Shown piece after piece: positions 34,054 through 42,656 of a stretch of 64,000 bases of DNA (position 1 is the first letter of the stretch; every line of letters begins with the position of its first letter). This DNA is from Alteribacillus sp041949975. Its GTDB lineage: Bacteria > Bacillota > Bacilli > Bacillales > Marinococcaceae. A program made the position numbers and the translations under genes. Below the pieces are notes generated by a model. The model saw only the letters and a list, made by a program, of their open reading frames with translations. It was not told the origin of the DNA and ran no database searches. The DNA is taken from positions 62,001 through 126,000 of the forward strand of contig NZ_JBHFQG010000003.1 in assembly GCF_041949975.1 (NCBI RefSeq), read 5' to 3'.

Positions 34054-35091
34054 TCAATCCCTGCCTTCTTCTGCTTTGTCGCTTGTAATACTGTGTAAAT
34101 AATCGACCAGTGCATCCATTTCTTCTTCCGTCAAGTTGTCATATGCCGGCATTTCTGTTGAAGGTTTAAAAGATTCCGGCTCACGAAGCCAAGCTTTTAA
34201 ATTCTCTTTGTCGTTTGTCATCATCCCCGAAATTTTTTTCTGGTCCCCATATAAAGCTAAATTAGGACCTCTGTCATTTTCTGTATCTGCTCCATCCACA
34301 GCATGACAAGCCAGACAATTTTCTTGAAAAATACGTTCGCCTTTATTTGCAGATCCTTCTTCTTCCGGCTCTGTTTCTTCTGGTGTTATATCCTGCTTTA
34401 CCGCATCACTCCATGCTTCAAAGTCCTCTTCCTCTTCAACTACAACCTGAAACCGCATATCTGTGTGAGCCGCTCCGCACAGCTCCGCACATTTTCCTTC
34501 ATAGACTCCAGGATCACCTGTTTCTAAATATAATCGGTTCGTTTCTCCAGGGATGGCATCTTTTTTTCCTCCCAGCTGCGGAACCCAAAAGGAATGAATC
34601 ACATCAGATGCTTCAAGTTCAATAACGACCTCTTCATTCGCCGGTAAATGAAGCTCCTGTGATGTTCGTATGTTTTCATTCGGATAATCAAATTGCCACC
34701 AGTACTGACGGCCGGTTACTTTGACCCGGTAAGCATCACGATCTGCTTTTGTTTCTAAATTATATGCTTGCATTAACATCGGTACGGCCAGTACTCCCAG
34801 TACAACTACCGGTAAAACGGTCCAGGTAATTTCTAATTTTTTATTGTCGTTGCGAAGCGTATGATCAGGCCTGTCTGCTTTTGAATTTTCCCGGTACCTC
34901 CATATAAACTTTGTAAACAGGATAAACACGACCACAAGAACAATCATCATAACAACTAAACTAAAAACGATTAAATGTCGTTGTTCTTCGGCAACCCCGC
35001 CAGCCGGGTCCAGAACGTCCATTCGGATTTGACAGCCAGAAGTCAGGATGATTAACAACAAAACCCAGGTACTTGTCCATGCTCCTTTCAT
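34054..35091 (-). CDS. ctaC: Cytochrome c oxidase (caa3) subunit II with fused cytochrome c
   Basis: 345 residues. A lipoprotein-type signal (VLLLIILTSGC) is followed by two membrane helices (IVFSLVVMMIVLVVVFILFT; LEITWTVLPVVVLGVLAVPM). The Cu_A domain carries DVIHSFWVPQLGGKKDAIPG and the metal site GKCAELCGAAHTDMRF. The C-terminal cytochrome c domain has the haem-binding CLACH near residue 260 and an axial Met in EMPAYDNLTEEEM. It receives electrons from cytochrome c or the menaquinol branch and passes them to haem a. First gene of the ctaC-ctaD-ctaE operon. CtaA, CtaB and CtaF are not in the window. Confidence 0.96.
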   Translation of the reverse strand: MKGAWTSTWVLLLIILTSGCQIRMDVLDPAGGVAEEQRHLIVFSLVVMMIVLVVVFILFTKFIWRYRENSKADRPDHTLRNDNKKLEITWTVLPVVVLGVLAVPMLMQAYNLETKADRDAYRVKVTGRQYWWQFDYPNENIRTSQELHLPANEEVVIELEASDVIHSFWVPQLGGKKDAIPGETNRLYLETGDPGVYEGKCAELCGAAHTDMRFQVVVEEEEDFEAWSDAVKQDITPEETEPEEEGSANKGERIFQENCLACHAVDGADTENDRGPNLALYGDQKKISGMMTNDKENLKAWLREPESFKPSTEMPAYDNLTEEEMDALVDYLHSITSDKAEEGRD

Positions 35092-35094
35092 CCA

Positions 35095-35570
35095 TATGCC
35101 TCCCGTCTTTTTTGCACTTCTTTTGAGAACTTTTTCCTTTTTGCTCTATCTGCAAACATGGAAATGTCGAGACATATCTGCTTCTCTCGTTCTTGTATTA
35201 TTTCGCTTCATCGTTGTTTGTGGACACATTCAAAAAGCAGTGGTTCATTTCGTTCACAGTCAAACGTCTCTATCAGAAACCCCACTATGAAATCCAAAAT
35301 TTTTCTATTATATGTATTTACAAATGTTAAATGTTTTTTTGATCAAGAACGTTACCCGTCGGTTTATGAAAAAGAGTAGTTAAAAAAATGGCATAAAGAA
35401 AATTTAGTGACCAAAACCTATTGTTGTACAGCAAAAGTTATCTTTTTTCATCTCAGAATAAATTTATTCACATAAAGATAATAACCGAAGAAGGGTAGGA
35501 AATTTAGGTCAAGAGGGAGTTTAGAAAAAATTTTCAAAATATCATGATTTGTAGGAGGAAAAATGGATAC
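35095..35570. other. AT-rich gap without a supported gene
   Basis: Apart from the presumed cta promoter region at its left end I find nothing: no long frame with a ribosome binding site, and no clear hairpin. A short ATG frame at 35572 behind AGGAGG ends after eight codons. Confidence 0.4.
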
Positions 35571-35619
35571 ATACATAATACCCGCTTAACACCTGCCGAA
35601 ATATCATATCCCTGTTTTC

Positions 35620-35804
35620 TCATAGCTGGAATTAAAACAGAATTAATGGAAGAGGAATGAATTAAAATTATAGAACTTTCAGAAGAAGAATTAGAAGAAT
35701 GGAAGGAAATTGCTTTTCCAGTAGGAGAAGAATTTTTAAAAGAAGCAAGCAGCAGATCCTGACCTGATAAAAGATATGCTGAATGAATTGGAAAATATCA
35801 ACTA
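35620..35804 (+). pseudogene. C-terminal remnant of a TRAP-type solute-binding protein (DctP)
   Basis: Frames give IKIIELSEEELEEWKEIAFP and VGEEFLKEASS, then after a shift DPDLIKDMLNELENIN and a stop. This is the helical tail that ends DctP-family binding proteins (ELSEEE-x-x-x-W, then D-P-x-L-I-K). Upstream codons contain a TGA, and nothing of the other 280 residues remains. It records loss of a TRAP uptake system. Confidence 0.6.
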
Positions 35805-35864
35805 ATAACTAAGAAAATATAATTTTGTAATAATTGGTTTGAAAGAGTAGTTTGTTTTTAGAAA

Positions 35865-35899
35865 CTAAAAAGACCCGAAGCCATATCACTCCGGGTCTG
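35865..35899 (-). terminator. Terminator of the siderophore-binding protein gene
   Basis: AGACCCG and CGGGTCT with a 14-base loop, followed on the minus strand by TTTTTAG. Confidence 0.8.
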
Positions 35900-35921
35900 A
35901 CACTTATCGTCATGTGCCTAT

Positions 35922-36893
35922 TTATTCTTCTATGAAATATTGTTCGAGATCCTCTACCATCAGATTAGCAGCAAGATAGCCTCCGGCTGTATTCCATATA
36001 GCATCACTCACTTGATGAGCATTACCTTCTTTTACAACGTCAAGATTTTGAAACAAAGAATCTTCCGTCCATTCTTCTTGAAGTTCTGTTGCTGCCCCAT
36101 CTCCTGTCTCATACGAGAAGTAAAACAGTACATCTCCATCCATATCCGGAATGCTCTCTTTTGTTGCTTTTTCTATAAAATCATCACTCTTTTGATTTTC
36201 AGGGCGGTCAAACCCAATGTCATCAAGAATGACACCTGAAAAAGAGTCTTGGTGATAAATTCGGACATGGTCAGGCATAAAACGCACGACGGAAACTTTT
36301 TGATCAAGTGTGTCTTCTCCTGCTTTCTCAGCAAAATCGGAAAGACGCTCATCATACTCAGTGAGTAATTCCTCTCCTTCTTCTTCCATATTTAAGGCTT
36401 CAGCATATTGCTTAAAGTTCGTTTGCCATTCTCCACGTAACGTTTCAGAGAAAACGGTTGGCGCAATTTCATTTAACTGATTATAAATATCTTCTTGCCG
36501 CATTTTATTTCCAATGATCAAATCTGGATTTAACGAAGCCACTTTTTCAATATTAACGTTGGATTCATCACCAACTACTTCTACCCCTTCCATTTGATCA
36601 GATATGTGATCATACCAAGGGTCGCCCGTCCATGATTCCACGGCCCCAACGGGTTTTTTGCCAAGGGCGAGCAAAGCTTCTGTTCCTTCATTTGTTAAAA
36701 TAACAATGTTTTCCGGTTCTTCCTCAATGGTTGTTTCACCCATTGCGTGTTCTACTGTGTAACTTTCAAACTCTTCTTCTGACTTATCATCTCCTGAATC
36801 AGAAGACGCAACTGTTTCTTCATCTGTTCCGCAAGCTGCTAATAAGAAAATACTTGCTAATACAAACATGAATGCAAAATATGTTTTTTTCAT
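35922..36893 (-). CDS. Iron-siderophore ABC transporter substrate-binding lipoprotein (FecB/YfiY type)
   Basis: 323 residues. Lipoprotein signal ends FLLAACG (Cys at 21), then an acidic linker. The binding fold starts YTVEHAMGETTIEEEPENIV. The rest has the pattern of class III binding proteins with a single long connecting helix: GVEVVGDESNVNIEKVASLN, PDLIIGNKMRQEDIYNQLNE. Conserved Glu residues that contact the permease are visible in both lobes. It captures a ferric siderophore outside the membrane and delivers it to the permeases encoded divergently at 37085. Promoter TTGACG-N17-TACGAT (36973 to 36945) is next to a Fur box, so repression by iron is expected. Confidence 0.92.
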   Translation of the reverse strand: MKKTYFAFMFVLASIFLLAACGTDEETVASSDSGDDKSEEEFESYTVEHAMGETTIEEEPENIVILTNEGTEALLALGKKPVGAVESWTGDPWYDHISDQMEGVEVVGDESNVNIEKVASLNPDLIIGNKMRQEDIYNQLNEIAPTVFSETLRGEWQTNFKQYAEALNMEEEGEELLTEYDERLSDFAEKAGEDTLDQKVSVVRFMPDHVRIYHQDSFSGVILDDIGFDRPENQKSDDFIEKATKESIPDMDGDVLFYFSYETGDGAATELQEEWTEDSLFQNLDVVKEGNAHQVSDAIWNTAGGYLAANLMVEDLEQYFIEE

Positions 36894-36944
36894 AAAATTA
36901 TGTATCCTCCCTGCAACTGATTATTATTTTCAATTACGTATCGT

Positions 36945-37028
36945 ATCGTAATATAAATACTTTGTTTCGTCAACAAATTGATAATGATTCTCAAAATCGT
37001 TGACAGTGGGAACCGGAAGAATTAATGT
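36945..37028. promoter_or_regulatory. Divergent promoters with shared Fur box
   Basis: Minus strand: -35 TTGACG at 36973-36968, 17-base spacer, -10 TACGAT at 36950-36945. Plus strand: -35 TTGACA at 37000-37005, 17-base spacer, -10 TAATGT at 37023-37028. Between the two -35 elements, 36980-36998 reads GATAATGATTCTCAAAATC, a good match to the Fur consensus GATAATGATAATCATTATC. Iron-bound Fur here would shut both transcripts. Confidence 0.8.
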
Positions 37029-37084
37029 AGATAGAGGATATTTTGGTATTGTAAACATCACTCAAAACAGGGATTTGGTTAAAT

Positions 37085-38098
37085 ATGGAAATGAAAACAA
37101 CGAAAATTAAGGGATGGGGATTCGTTGCAGCAATTCTAGTGTTATGCTTGGCTACAATGGGAAGTATCGTCTTAGGATACACCGAGGTAACGTTGAATCA
37201 CTTGTATCAGGTCCTTTTTCACTTTGAACAATTTAAAGAGTCTAATACACATATTATTATCCTTGAAGCTAGAATTCCAAGAGCGCTTATTGCAATTTGT
37301 GTAGGGGCATCTCTAGCGATTGCTGGGGTACTAATGCAGGCTTTGACGAGAAACCCGCTAGCTTCTCCCAGCATTTTTGGTATTAATGCAGGAGCCTCCT
37401 TATTTATTGTAGTGGTTGTCATATATATTCCGTCCATTTCATTACAAGGAATGACCTGGGTTTCATTTGCTGGTGCTGCAGCAGCTTCTCTTATTGTTTA
37501 TGCGGTTGGAGGATTAGGAAGAGAAGGTTTAACGCCGCTTCGTTTGACACTTGCCGGTGCAGCGATTGCAGCATTGTTTTCTTCCCTAACACAAGGCCTG
37601 CTAGTCCTAAATGAAAAAGCTTTAGATGAAGTATTATTTTGGCTGGCCGGCTCTGTACAAGGAAGAGGACTTCAATATTTATTTCCGGTACTCCCTTATT
37701 TTATCGGTGCTTGGGCCGGTTCGCTGCTTATTTCACGTCACATTAACATACTTATCATGGGAGAAGATGTTGCCCAAAGTCTCGGGGGACGGATCGCTGT
37801 TATAAAAGCGATAGCTGGAATACTGATTGTCGGTTTAGCGGGCGGGGCAGTCGCCGTAGCAGGACCAATTGTTTTTATTGGTATTGTTGTCCCCCATTTT
37901 GCACGCGCTATTGCAGGCCAGGATCACCGCTGGGTTATTCCGTATTCTGGTGTTCTTGGAGCCGTATTACTCTTGTTAGCGGATATTAGTGCACGTTTTA
38001 TTATTATGCCGGAGGAAGTTCCAGTCGGGGTCATGACCGCTATTATTGGCACTCCCTTTTTCGTCTATTTAGCCCGAAAAGGATGGAAAGAATCATGA
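37085..38098 (+). CDS. FecCD-family iron-siderophore ABC permease, first subunit
   Basis: 337 residues, about ten helices as in BtuC/FecCD permeases. Family landmarks: LEARIPRALIAICVGASLAI, AGVLMQALTRNPLASPSIFG, and the ATPase-coupling region VAVAGPIVFIGIVVPHFARA followed by GQDHRWVIPYSGVLGA. With the next gene it forms the membrane pore for ferric-siderophore import. Overlaps the second permease gene by four bases (ATGA). Expressed from the Fur-controlled promoter. Confidence 0.94.
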   Translation: MEMKTTKIKGWGFVAAILVLCLATMGSIVLGYTEVTLNHLYQVLFHFEQFKESNTHIIILEARIPRALIAICVGASLAIAGVLMQALTRNPLASPSIFGINAGASLFIVVVVIYIPSISLQGMTWVSFAGAAAASLIVYAVGGLGREGLTPLRLTLAGAAIAALFSSLTQGLLVLNEKALDEVLFWLAGSVQGRGLQYLFPVLPYFIGAWAGSLLISRHINILIMGEDVAQSLGGRIAVIKAIAGILIVGLAGGAVAVAGPIVFIGIVVPHFARAIAGQDHRWVIPYSGVLGAVLLLLADISARFIIMPEEVPVGVMTAIIGTPFFVYLARKGWKES

Positions 38099-39153
38099 GC
38101 AAAAATAAGGTTTTCCGAACGAAAAACGATCGATTTTCATTCATGTTTGATCAAAAAGCAGTTTTTAACATTCTTTTCATGACATGTGTGTTACTGCTTT
38201 TGTTTCTTGTTTCCGCTTCTATAGGAGAATCTTTTATACATCCGCTTCAAGTTATGAAAACTTTGTTCGGACATGGGGAACCAGGCGATCAGCTCATCAT
38301 TCAGACCTTGCGGATGCCAAGATTGCTTGTCGCCTTATTTGCCGGTGCAGGTCTTGCCATATCTGGAGCGATACTGCAAGGTATGATAAAAAATCCGCTA
38401 GCTTCACCAGATATAATTGGAATTACAGGGGGAGCGGGTGTAACTGTCGTTCTTTTTCTTGCTTTATTTAGCGACGATAATCACTCCCTTATCGTGAGCG
38501 TGCAATGGATGCCACTAGCAGCTTTTCTTGGAGCGGCCGCATTAGGGTTTATTGTATATTTTCTCTCCTACAAAAACGGAATTTCTCCGATACGTCTTAT
38601 CTTAATTGGCATTGGTTTATCAACGCTAACGCAAGCATTAACAACGATGTTTATGATGCTAGGCCCGATACATAGAGCTGCCCAAGCCAACCTTTGGCTT
38701 ACAGGCAGTGTAAACGGAGCCAGTTGGACAGACGTTCAATTGATTGCTCCTGTCATTATTATCTTATTTCTATTCACACTCTTAAGCTTTAGAAAAGTAA
38801 ATGCTCAAACTTTGGGAGGAGAACTTGCTTTAAGCATTGGAGCTCATCTGCAGCGGGATCGCATCCTTATCCTTATTTTATGCACAGGATTAGCAGGTAC
38901 TACTGTGGCGTTTGCAGGAGGGATTGGATTTGTGGGATTAATGGCTCCCCATATGGCAAGGCGTCTTGTCGGTTCTTCCTATGGAGCACTTATCCCTTTA
39001 TCTGCTCTTATTGGCGCCATCCTTGTTATGGGTGCTGATTTACTCGGCCGAACCGCCTTTTCACCGCATGAGGTTCCAGCCGGCGTATTCACCGCCACGA
39101 TCGGGGCTCCTTATTTTATTTATTTATTATATAAAAGTAAAAACAGATCCTAA
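38095..39153 (+). CDS. FecCD-family iron-siderophore ABC permease, second subunit
   Basis: 352 residues from the ATG at 38095, overlapping the stop of the previous gene; AAAGGATGG lies eight bases upstream. An ATG four codons earlier is less well placed. Same family features: TLRMPRLLVALFAGAGLAIS, GAILQGMIKNPLASPDIIGI, and VAFAGGIGFVGLMAPHMARR near residue 290. The pairing of two different FecCD permeases is usual for heterodimeric siderophore importers such as YfiZ-YfhA. Confidence 0.94.
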   Translation: MSKNKVFRTKNDRFSFMFDQKAVFNILFMTCVLLLLFLVSASIGESFIHPLQVMKTLFGHGEPGDQLIIQTLRMPRLLVALFAGAGLAISGAILQGMIKNPLASPDIIGITGGAGVTVVLFLALFSDDNHSLIVSVQWMPLAAFLGAAALGFIVYFLSYKNGISPIRLILIGIGLSTLTQALTTMFMMLGPIHRAAQANLWLTGSVNGASWTDVQLIAPVIIILFLFTLLSFRKVNAQTLGGELALSIGAHLQRDRILILILCTGLAGTTVAFAGGIGFVGLMAPHMARRLVGSSYGALIPLSALIGAILVMGADLLGRTAFSPHEVPAGVFTATIGAPYFIYLLYKSKNRS

Positions 39154-39168
39154 GGGGGAGAATATGTA

Positions 39169-40008
39169 ATGAAAACGATTGAAGGCGAAAATGTAACGAT
39201 TGGATACGGTGATACGACCATTATTGACTCTTTAGACGTTGCTATTCCAAAGGGAAAAGTGACCGTTTTAATCGGTGGTAATGGCTGCGGGAAGTCTACT
39301 CTTCTGCGTTCTTTATCACGTCTGCTAAAGCCAGATGCTGGTCAGATTATTTTAGAAGGTGCGGATATTTCAAAAATGCGTACAAAGGAAATAGCTAAAA
39401 AGATGGCTGTTCTTCCTCAGAGTCCAACAGCACCTGAAGGCCTGACCGTTCTTCAGCTCGTTAAACAAGGGCGCTATCCATACCAAAGCTGGGCAAAGCA
39501 GTGGTCAAAAAAGGATGAAGAGGCTGTAACAAAAGCACTAGAAGCAGCCAACATGACTGATTTTCAAGATCGTCCTGTCGATTCTCTCTCCGGCGGACAA
39601 CGGCAACGGGCTTGGATTGCTATGATACTTGCTCAAAACACAGAAACATTATTATTAGATGAACCTACAACTTACCTTGATATGACTCATCAGATTGACA
39701 TTCTTGATCTATTATTTGATTTAAACAAACAATATGGCCGCACCATTGTAATGGTGCTGCACGATCTTAATTTAGCCTGCAGGTATGCAGACCATATCAT
39801 TGCTATTAAAGATAAAACAATCTATTCACAAGGAAAGCCTGAAGACATTATTTCTTGTGATTTAGTAAGAAATGTATTTCACATGGAATGCCAGGTAACC
39901 GAAGATCCACTTTTTGGTACACCACTTTGCATCCCTTACGGAAAGGGACGCTGCTTATTTAATAAGGTGGAGGATAAACATGAAAAATCTGCATTTAAAA
40001 TCGGATGA
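39169..40008 (+). CDS. Iron-siderophore ABC transporter ATP-binding protein (FecE type)
   Basis: 279 residues. Walker A GGNGCGKSTLL at about residues 37-47, Q-loop VLPQSPTAPEG, ABC signature LSGGQRQRAWIAM, Walker B TLLLDEPTTYLD, and the switch His in MVLHDLNLACR. It energises the two permeases. The C-terminal 40 residues are the usual FecE tail. The start of a broken FhuF-like gene overlaps its 3' end, so the reductase was once part of the operon. Confidence 0.95.
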   Translation: MKTIEGENVTIGYGDTTIIDSLDVAIPKGKVTVLIGGNGCGKSTLLRSLSRLLKPDAGQIILEGADISKMRTKEIAKKMAVLPQSPTAPEGLTVLQLVKQGRYPYQSWAKQWSKKDEEAVTKALEAANMTDFQDRPVDSLSGGQRQRAWIAMILAQNTETLLLDEPTTYLDMTHQIDILDLLFDLNKQYGRTIVMVLHDLNLACRYADHIIAIKDKTIYSQGKPEDIISCDLVRNVFHMECQVTEDPLFGTPLCIPYGKGRCLFNKVEDKHEKSAFKIG

Positions 40009-40679
40009 ACAAGAATAATTACATCCGTTTCGGGTTTGTTTTAAATGATTGTCTATTCCCGCTAAAGATTTATTGAGCCGAGATCGTTTGATCGTTTATA
40101 TGTATACCATTATGGTCGCTGCTTCTGTAACGGTACAGTTATCTTCTGATGGTCCCTGCCTTCTATTCTTTTTCAGTGTGGAATAAATAATATGTCCATT
40201 GATCAGTTAGTTGTTGAAGGCTCCAGCGTCAAAGATCGCTGGCTTCCTGAAATATGTTATAAAGATCACCAGGTTACAGTGCCTGATAATCGCACAGAAA
40301 GAGTACAGCTAAGAAAGAATGTTGCGGAAACTATATTTGCCAACCATTTGCAAATTATATGGACTAATTTATCTAAGATCAGCAACATTCCGAAGCCAAT
40401 ACTATGGGAAAATACATCCATTTATCTTTTTTGGCTTGATGAATCAATGTTGGAAACAAGATTTTCCGGATAAAACGATAAATATGGCTGAAAGAAGATT
40501 TTGCCTTTTTATTGTATCAAGCTCCACCCTCCTTGTTTGGAGAAGATGCGGCATAACAAAAAAAGAACGTTGATGGCACAGAAATTAGAATAAGAAAAAC
40601 GTGCTGCTTTTCGTACGAGATAAATATAATGGAAAGACACATGTAGCAATTTCCCGAAAGCTGCGCACAAACTTTCTAA
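39979..40679 (+). pseudogene. FhuF-like ferric-siderophore reductase, several frameshifts and stops
   Basis: An ATG at 39979 behind GGTGGAGG starts MKNLHLKSDEQE and stops at once. Homologous pieces continue in different frames: IPAKDLLSRDRLIVYMYT; RYSYLLMVPAFYSFSVWNK; MSIDQLVVEGSSVKDRW to PKPILWENTSIYLFWLDESM (the longest open part, 40192-40473); EDFAFLLYQAPPSLFGEDAA; and RIRKTCCFSYEIN followed by a damaged PESCAQTF end. The order and the C-terminal CC...C motif are those of FhuF-type [2Fe-2S] reductases that release iron from siderophores. At least four lesions make it non-functional, and one cluster Cys appears changed to Phe. Confidence 0.78.
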
Positions 40680-40814
40680 CACTCCCAGCCATGGGCGGCG
40701 TTTGAATAGCATATACATATTCCTCATTTACCTGGCGTCAGTAGTCTATTTTTTCAGAAAATAAATAAAATCTGTTAGTATTAAAGTACTTCCTTTAAAA
40801 ACGCTGAAATGACT

Positions 40815-40925
40815 CAGTAAAATGCTGACTATCGTGCCCCGGAACAGGACCTTTTGCGATTTTATCAAAAGTTCCTCTTTATCGTGCGCGCCCGAGCGGC
40901 TGGGTGCTGAAGCTAGACATCAAAA
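40815..40925 (+). repeat. Partial copy of the dispersed GCGCAAGCGCCC...GGGCGCTGAAGCTAGAC repeat (3' half)
   Basis: Matches the right half of the copy at 58499: TGCTGAC, then CAAAAGTTCC, then GGCTGGGTGCTGAAGCTAGAC. The left half with AAAGCGCAAGCGCCC is missing. It lies between the FhuF remnant and the queF terminator. Confidence 0.6.
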
Positions 40926-40952
40926 CACTAAAATGTATACTTTCTTATCTGC

Positions 40953-40990
40953 TAAAAACCTGATCCAGCAGAAGATCTGCGGACCAGGTC
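40953..40990 (-). terminator. Terminator of the queuosine operon
   Basis: Long stem: ACCTGGTCCGCAGA pairs with TCTGCTGGATCAGGT on the minus strand, followed by TTTTAGC. Confidence 0.8.
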
Positions 40991-40994
40991 AAGA

Positions 40995-41486
40995 TTAGCG
41001 GTTATCGATGTTTTCTGGATGCATGTCATGATAAAAGAGCCTCTTTGACGCCATTTCTTCGTACTTTGTGCCAGGACGGCCATAGTTTGCATACGGATCA
41101 ATCGAGATTCCTCCGCGCGGAGTAAATTTCCCCCACACTTCTAGATAACGAGGATCCATCAATTCCACCAGATCATTGACGATCATGTTTATAGCATCTT
41201 CATGAAAGCCGCCATGGTTTCGAAAACTGAACAAATACAATTTTAACGACTTGCTTTCTACCATCTTCTGTTCTGGTATATAACTGATGTATAATGCAGC
41301 AAAGTCTGGCTGCCCTGTTTTCGGGCAGAGGGTAGTAAATTCCGGGCAGTTAAATTTCACGAAATAATCCCGGTTTGGATGATTATTTTCAAATGTCTCT
41401 AAGAGAGAAGGATCATATTCAAACGTATAGCTTGTTTCTTCACTTCCCAAGTGGGAAAGATGCTCTACACCTTTTCTTTCCGGCAT
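40995..41486 (-). CDS. queF: NADPH-dependent 7-cyano-7-deazaguanine reductase
   Basis: 163 residues, the short unimodular QueF form. Active-site Cys lies in FTTLCPKTGQPDFAALYISY with its partner Asp. The QueF signature ESKSLKLYLFSFRNHGGFHE, needed for NADPH binding, follows, and LEVWGKFTPRGGISIDPYAN is the conserved C-terminal stretch. It reduces preQ0 to preQ1, the base inserted into tRNA on the way to queuosine. Last gene of queC-queD-queE-queF, four bases after queE. Confidence 0.96.
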   Translation of the reverse strand: MPERKGVEHLSHLGSEETSYTFEYDPSLLETFENNHPNRDYFVKFNCPEFTTLCPKTGQPDFAALYISYIPEQKMVESKSLKLYLFSFRNHGGFHEDAINMIVNDLVELMDPRYLEVWGKFTPRGGISIDPYANYGRPGTKYEEMASKRLFYHDMHPENIDNR

Positions 41487-41490
41487 GTTT

Positions 41491-42210
41491 TTACACTCCT
41501 TGTTTATTTCCCCACAGCAAGGTATGAAGCTGCGGCAGGACTTTCACTTCGTTTAAGCGCTCAGAAGCAATGACTTTTTCGACCAGCTCTTCATATTTTT
41601 TTAATAAGTGAGATAAAAGCCAGCTATCATCAGATGTCTCTATATGCTCATTGCCTGTTTGCAAAAACATAGCAATCTCCGGGTAGCGTTCATGGACCTG
41701 AGCAGCATATTCTAAATCTGTATCATCAAATATGACGATTTTTAAACTGACTTCTTTATCTTCCCGGCCTTGTAATCGATGGATATAATGGTCAAGCTGC
41801 TCCCAATTGGTATCCATCCCAGAGCTCGGCGGTTTAGGAGAAATCGTCACTTCATCAATATCTTTCATCCAGGGCTGCCATATGGTTCCTTGTGTTTCTA
41901 CAGCTGTTTTTATGCCTTTTTCTTGAAGTGCTGCAACCACTTCACCTAATCCGCTGTGAAGAGCCGGGTTTCCGCCAGAAATCGTGACATGGTTAAAAGC
42001 AGAACCGCCGATGCTTTCGAGCTTAGCGATAATCTCATCGACGTATAATAACTCTGCTTTTTGCGAGCCATCCCACGTAAAGGCAGAATCGCACCACGAA
42101 CAGCGGTAGTCACAGCCGCCAGTCCGAATAAACATCGTCTTCTGCCCGATCACCATTCCTTCACCCTGGATGGTTGGACCGAAAATTTCTAAGACGGGGA
42201 CTTTTTTCAT
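41491..42210 (-). CDS. queE: 7-carboxy-7-deazaguanine synthase (radical SAM)
   Basis: 239 residues from the ATG at 42210, which overlaps the queD stop; a longer in-frame version would extend 41 codons into queD. It opens VLEIFGPTIQGEGMVIGQKT, the substrate-binding start of QueE, then the cluster motif CDYRCSWCDSAFTWDG (CxxxCxxC form). TISGGNPALH and TISPKPPSSGMD are further family motifs. It converts carboxytetrahydropterin to 7-carboxy-7-deazaguanine using S-adenosylmethionine, a [4Fe-4S] cluster and Mg2+. Confidence 0.96.
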   Translation of the reverse strand: MKKVPVLEIFGPTIQGEGMVIGQKTMFIRTGGCDYRCSWCDSAFTWDGSQKAELLYVDEIIAKLESIGGSAFNHVTISGGNPALHSGLGEVVAALQEKGIKTAVETQGTIWQPWMKDIDEVTISPKPPSSGMDTNWEQLDHYIHRLQGREDKEVSLKIVIFDDTDLEYAAQVHERYPEIAMFLQTGNEHIETSDDSWLLSHLLKKYEELVEKVIASERLNEVKVLPQLHTLLWGNKQGV

Positions 42211-42656
42211 GACTGAAAATCCCCTTTCTTCGGGCGGTAAACTACATAGCTTGTCGGTGTTTCCCGTACAAGCACCTGGATGCAGCACGGTTTGTTGCTG
42301 CTGCGATCTAATTCTCGCTGTACCAGCTGCCATATTGTCCGGGCCACTACCTCTGTTGTTGGAAACGTCTCTGGGTCACTCGTTTCAGACTCGCCAAATT
42401 CATTATGGTCATTTAACAAGGAATGGTCAAAGCGTTTATGAACAATGTCTTTTAACAATTTAAAGTCTATTAAAAAGCCAGTGTCGTCCAATTCGTCTCC
42501 CGCGATCGTCAAGTTAATTACATACGTATGGCCATGAATATTTGTACACTTGCCTGCCGCACTTGCAGGAATAAAATGCGCCGCAGCCAAATGCATGTCC
42601 TTATTCAGTTCATACCGATAGTCATGCTGTACTTGCGGGTAAAATTGATGAAGCAT
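42207..42656 (-). CDS. queD: 6-carboxytetrahydropterin synthase
   Basis: 149 residues. Zinc ligands are in LAAAHFIP and NIHGHTYVINLTI (His, His-x-His), and the catalytic residues in the VRETPTSYVVY end and the DFKLLKDIVHKRFDHSLLND segment. It makes 6-carboxytetrahydropterin from dihydroneopterin triphosphate. Overlaps queE by four bases and abuts queC by one base. The GTP cyclohydrolase gene that feeds it is not in the window. Confidence 0.95.
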   Translation of the reverse strand: MLHQFYPQVQHDYRYELNKDMHLAAAHFIPASAAGKCTNIHGHTYVINLTIAGDELDDTGFLIDFKLLKDIVHKRFDHSLLNDHNEFGESETSDPETFPTTEVVARTIWQLVQRELDRSSNKPCCIQVLVRETPTSYVVYRPKKGDFQS

